Shown here in pieces: positions 33,901-34,299 of a stretch of 34,299 nt of DNA. The position numbers and the translations under genes were made by a program. Position 1 is the first letter of the stretch; every line of letters starts with the position of its first letter. Source of the DNA: a virus; IMG/VR virus record IMGVR_UViG_3300017769_000051, positions 1 through 34,299 of that record, one strand, 5' to 3'. The notes beneath the pieces were generated by a model, which did no database searches, was not told where the DNA came from, and saw nothing but the letters and a program-made list of their open reading frames with translations.

Positions 33901-34299
33901 TAAAACTTCTACTGGTGTTATTCCTGAGCCAATTTTACCTGCAAAAGTTGCATTATTATTATGTGCTAATATTAAAGCTGGACTATCAACACCAGCTCCA
34001 GCACCAGAAGGTTTGGTAAAAAATCTTAAATCAGCGCCATTTAAACTAGTTGTTCCATGTGCTTCAAATATCGCATCTATACCCGCAACTTGCTTGTGCG
34101 CATCTGCTTGACCACCTGTGGCTGTAAAATAAACTCCACCTATTTGATCATTGTCTGTAGTGGAGCTACTTTCTAACATTATAAATGAGCCATTAGCACC
34201 ACCATTTAATGTTAAAAATTTACCATTTGAATCAGGTTTGAAAAAGCTGCCAGAATTTATATGTGTTGTCGGACCTGTTTGACCAATTCCAACATTACC
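30949..34299 (-). CDS. Tail fibre protein with C-terminal S74 self-cleaving chaperone, 5' truncated
   Basis: The frame is open to the right edge of the window (at least 1116 aa); the ATG at 34179 is internal, since GNVGIGQTGPTTHINSG lies upstream in frame. The shaft is made of repeats of the type GNVGIGTxSPSxKLHV separated by beta-rich and Gly/Asn-rich stretches, plus several NATFAG elements. The C-terminal part is an intramolecular chaperone (peptidase S74, endosialidase type): FSDKKLKENIKTL with the probable catalytic Ser codon at 31222-31224 and Lys three residues on, followed by GVIAQEIQKIAPELV and a final coiled coil (YLIEAVKELKIEIEELKK). The last residues are KCNCNCKK. The protein should trimerise and shed its chaperone tail. 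It is the likely receptor-binding fibre. Confidence 0.9.
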   Translation of the reverse strand, partial: GNVGIGQTGPTTHINSGSFFKPDSNGKFLTLNGGANGSFIMLESSSTTDNDQIGGVYFTATGGQADAHKQVAGIDAIFEAHGTTSLNGADLRFFTKPSGAGAGVDSPALILAHNNNATFAGKIGSGITPVEVLDLKTASGDCRIRLDAPASSDTEIKFFNDGVAQYTIGHDDATDNFVIGGANVDTALVSVGKTGNTTFAGNVKITGTQEKVLELDTSSDTGAIHFEDNGTIRGILGFSNGSTITQSASDHDMVLRSEAALLLTTNTGNVALTLDTSQNATFAGGVTVQDNITMTKSSGNNQLYINSSGGGAPVIYLEDPNRKWGQFVSNGHLYFKDETANITALKIDGVTANATFAGDVNITKGTTDSVIKFNVSGQSYTVGVDYDDSRKFKIASSSNLGTQDRVTVLSTGQVGIGTITPSDLQHNVITSNGTALHLNNTTGGAGAFVDLDFTTYGLTGTNPDAAASIRVIDNGAHGGHITFRSKGSGMGASQSEIVRFEQGGNVGIGTTSPSKKLHVYNTAAADVALLESTQAFSTLAFKSSSNTDTAVFGVDGGGNAYIENKKSTHPILFTTNSNERMRITSGGKVGIGTQNSQNAELAIKSGSNFDLELFSEASGTAWQSYNRTTSTWGYIRLIAGGGEQMRIAANGNVGIGTITPAQKLHVIGNIYSVNSGTDGGQIRLANSGGGSNWYWAARTTGLNLGELGAADGRIFIANGGNVGIGTTSPASKLQVRIGGIGSNANDEVDGVIFEGDRHDLIFKQIRTSASSDWNSTTFRLQTRVDTTLMSSIDFVTDASFERHIDINTASNSLNTRFTHNGKVGIGTNSPSQKLDVNGATNSKGLLINGLHNFGVDSNASIELNNAATSYGVIRAFQSTDATGVIHFFGRSWGGGSSVGMVNIEGHNGVSIGTWNSPSTSTTFLTSGNVGIGTASPSAKLHLAVSSANDDTFHIFNGSVRTHLLGSESTNGVIYLRNSSNSNTVRINTSGNSYFNGGNVGIGNTSPSQKLHVTGSILASSDVVAFSDKKLKENIKTLDGSKVYDMRGVSFTRKDTGKDSSGVIAQEIQKIAPELVTDNDGTLSVAYGNLTGYLIEAVKELKIEIEELKKCNCNCKK
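31266..33075 (-). repeat. Degenerate GIGTxSP repeats in the tail fibre gene
   Basis: Eight imperfect copies of a unit of about 50 bases that codes for GxVGIGTxSPxxKLHV lie near 31266, 31475, 31795, 32098, 32305, 32515, 32748 and 33026; a ninth begins at the window edge (34276-34299). Spacing is mostly 200-300 bases. The shared DNA core includes CCAATTCC. Such repeats allow domain gain, loss and exchange by recombination. Confidence 0.8.

Noticed and set aside
30949-34299. Diversity-generating retroelement acting on the tail fibre
   Set aside because: No reverse transcriptase or template repeat is visible; the repeats are protein-level GIGTxSP units typical of fibre shafts.

Overview
The window is a nearly gap-free stretch of a tailed-phage genome with short, probably podovirus-type tail genes. 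It most likely infects a marine member of the Bacteroidota, and the set of head and tail proteins resembles the crAss-like phages and their marine relatives such as Cellulophaga podoviruses. The evidence is a TerL of 738 aa, a portal of 807 aa and a capsid protein of 484 aa in one block, low GC (about 28-38% in hand-counted stretches), A/T-rich leaders without a Shine-Dalgarno sequence before almost every gene, and Bacteroidota-style signal peptides. The taxonomic call rests on recalled family resemblance, not on a search.

Left arm (1-2591, + strand): the C-terminal two thirds of class I ribonucleotide reductase beta (nrdB, cut by the window edge), a small membrane protein, then a short alpha subunit (nrdA) with all catalytic residues but no ATP cone. 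This module meets the structural genes tail to tail, with the two stop codons overlapping.

Right arm (2588-34299, - strand, read from right to left): tail fibre with a self-cleaving S74 chaperone domain (cut by the window edge), a 109-aa protein, a coiled-coil protein, a 72-aa protein, a protein that looks like two GroES folds in tandem, a probable small terminase, TerL, portal, probable scaffold and major capsid protein. A UUCG-loop hairpin terminator follows the capsid gene. Next come an unknown 255-aa protein, a second hairpin, two connector/ring proteins, a 1477-aa tail stabilisation protein, and three internal or ejected virion proteins, the last of 2130 aa with an HExxH metallopeptidase motif. 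The arm ends with five tiny Lys/Arg-rich proteins, an outer-membrane barrel-like protein, a one-TM coiled-coil protein, an exported thioredoxin-fold protein that has lost its CXXC, and an M15 peptidase (probable endolysin).

Together the right arm packages DNA, builds the head and tail, delivers internal proteins and DNA, and opens the host envelope. The nrd module supplies deoxynucleotides. No stretch above 300 bases lacks a gene; the longest gap is 77 bases (30538-30614). I saw no tRNA, CRISPR array, integrase, transposase or reverse transcriptase. The items most worth a second look are the double GroES-like protein, the phage-coded outer-membrane protein, the GC-rich mosaic patch inside terL, and the cluster of five small basic proteins, one of which (45 aa) is easy to miss.
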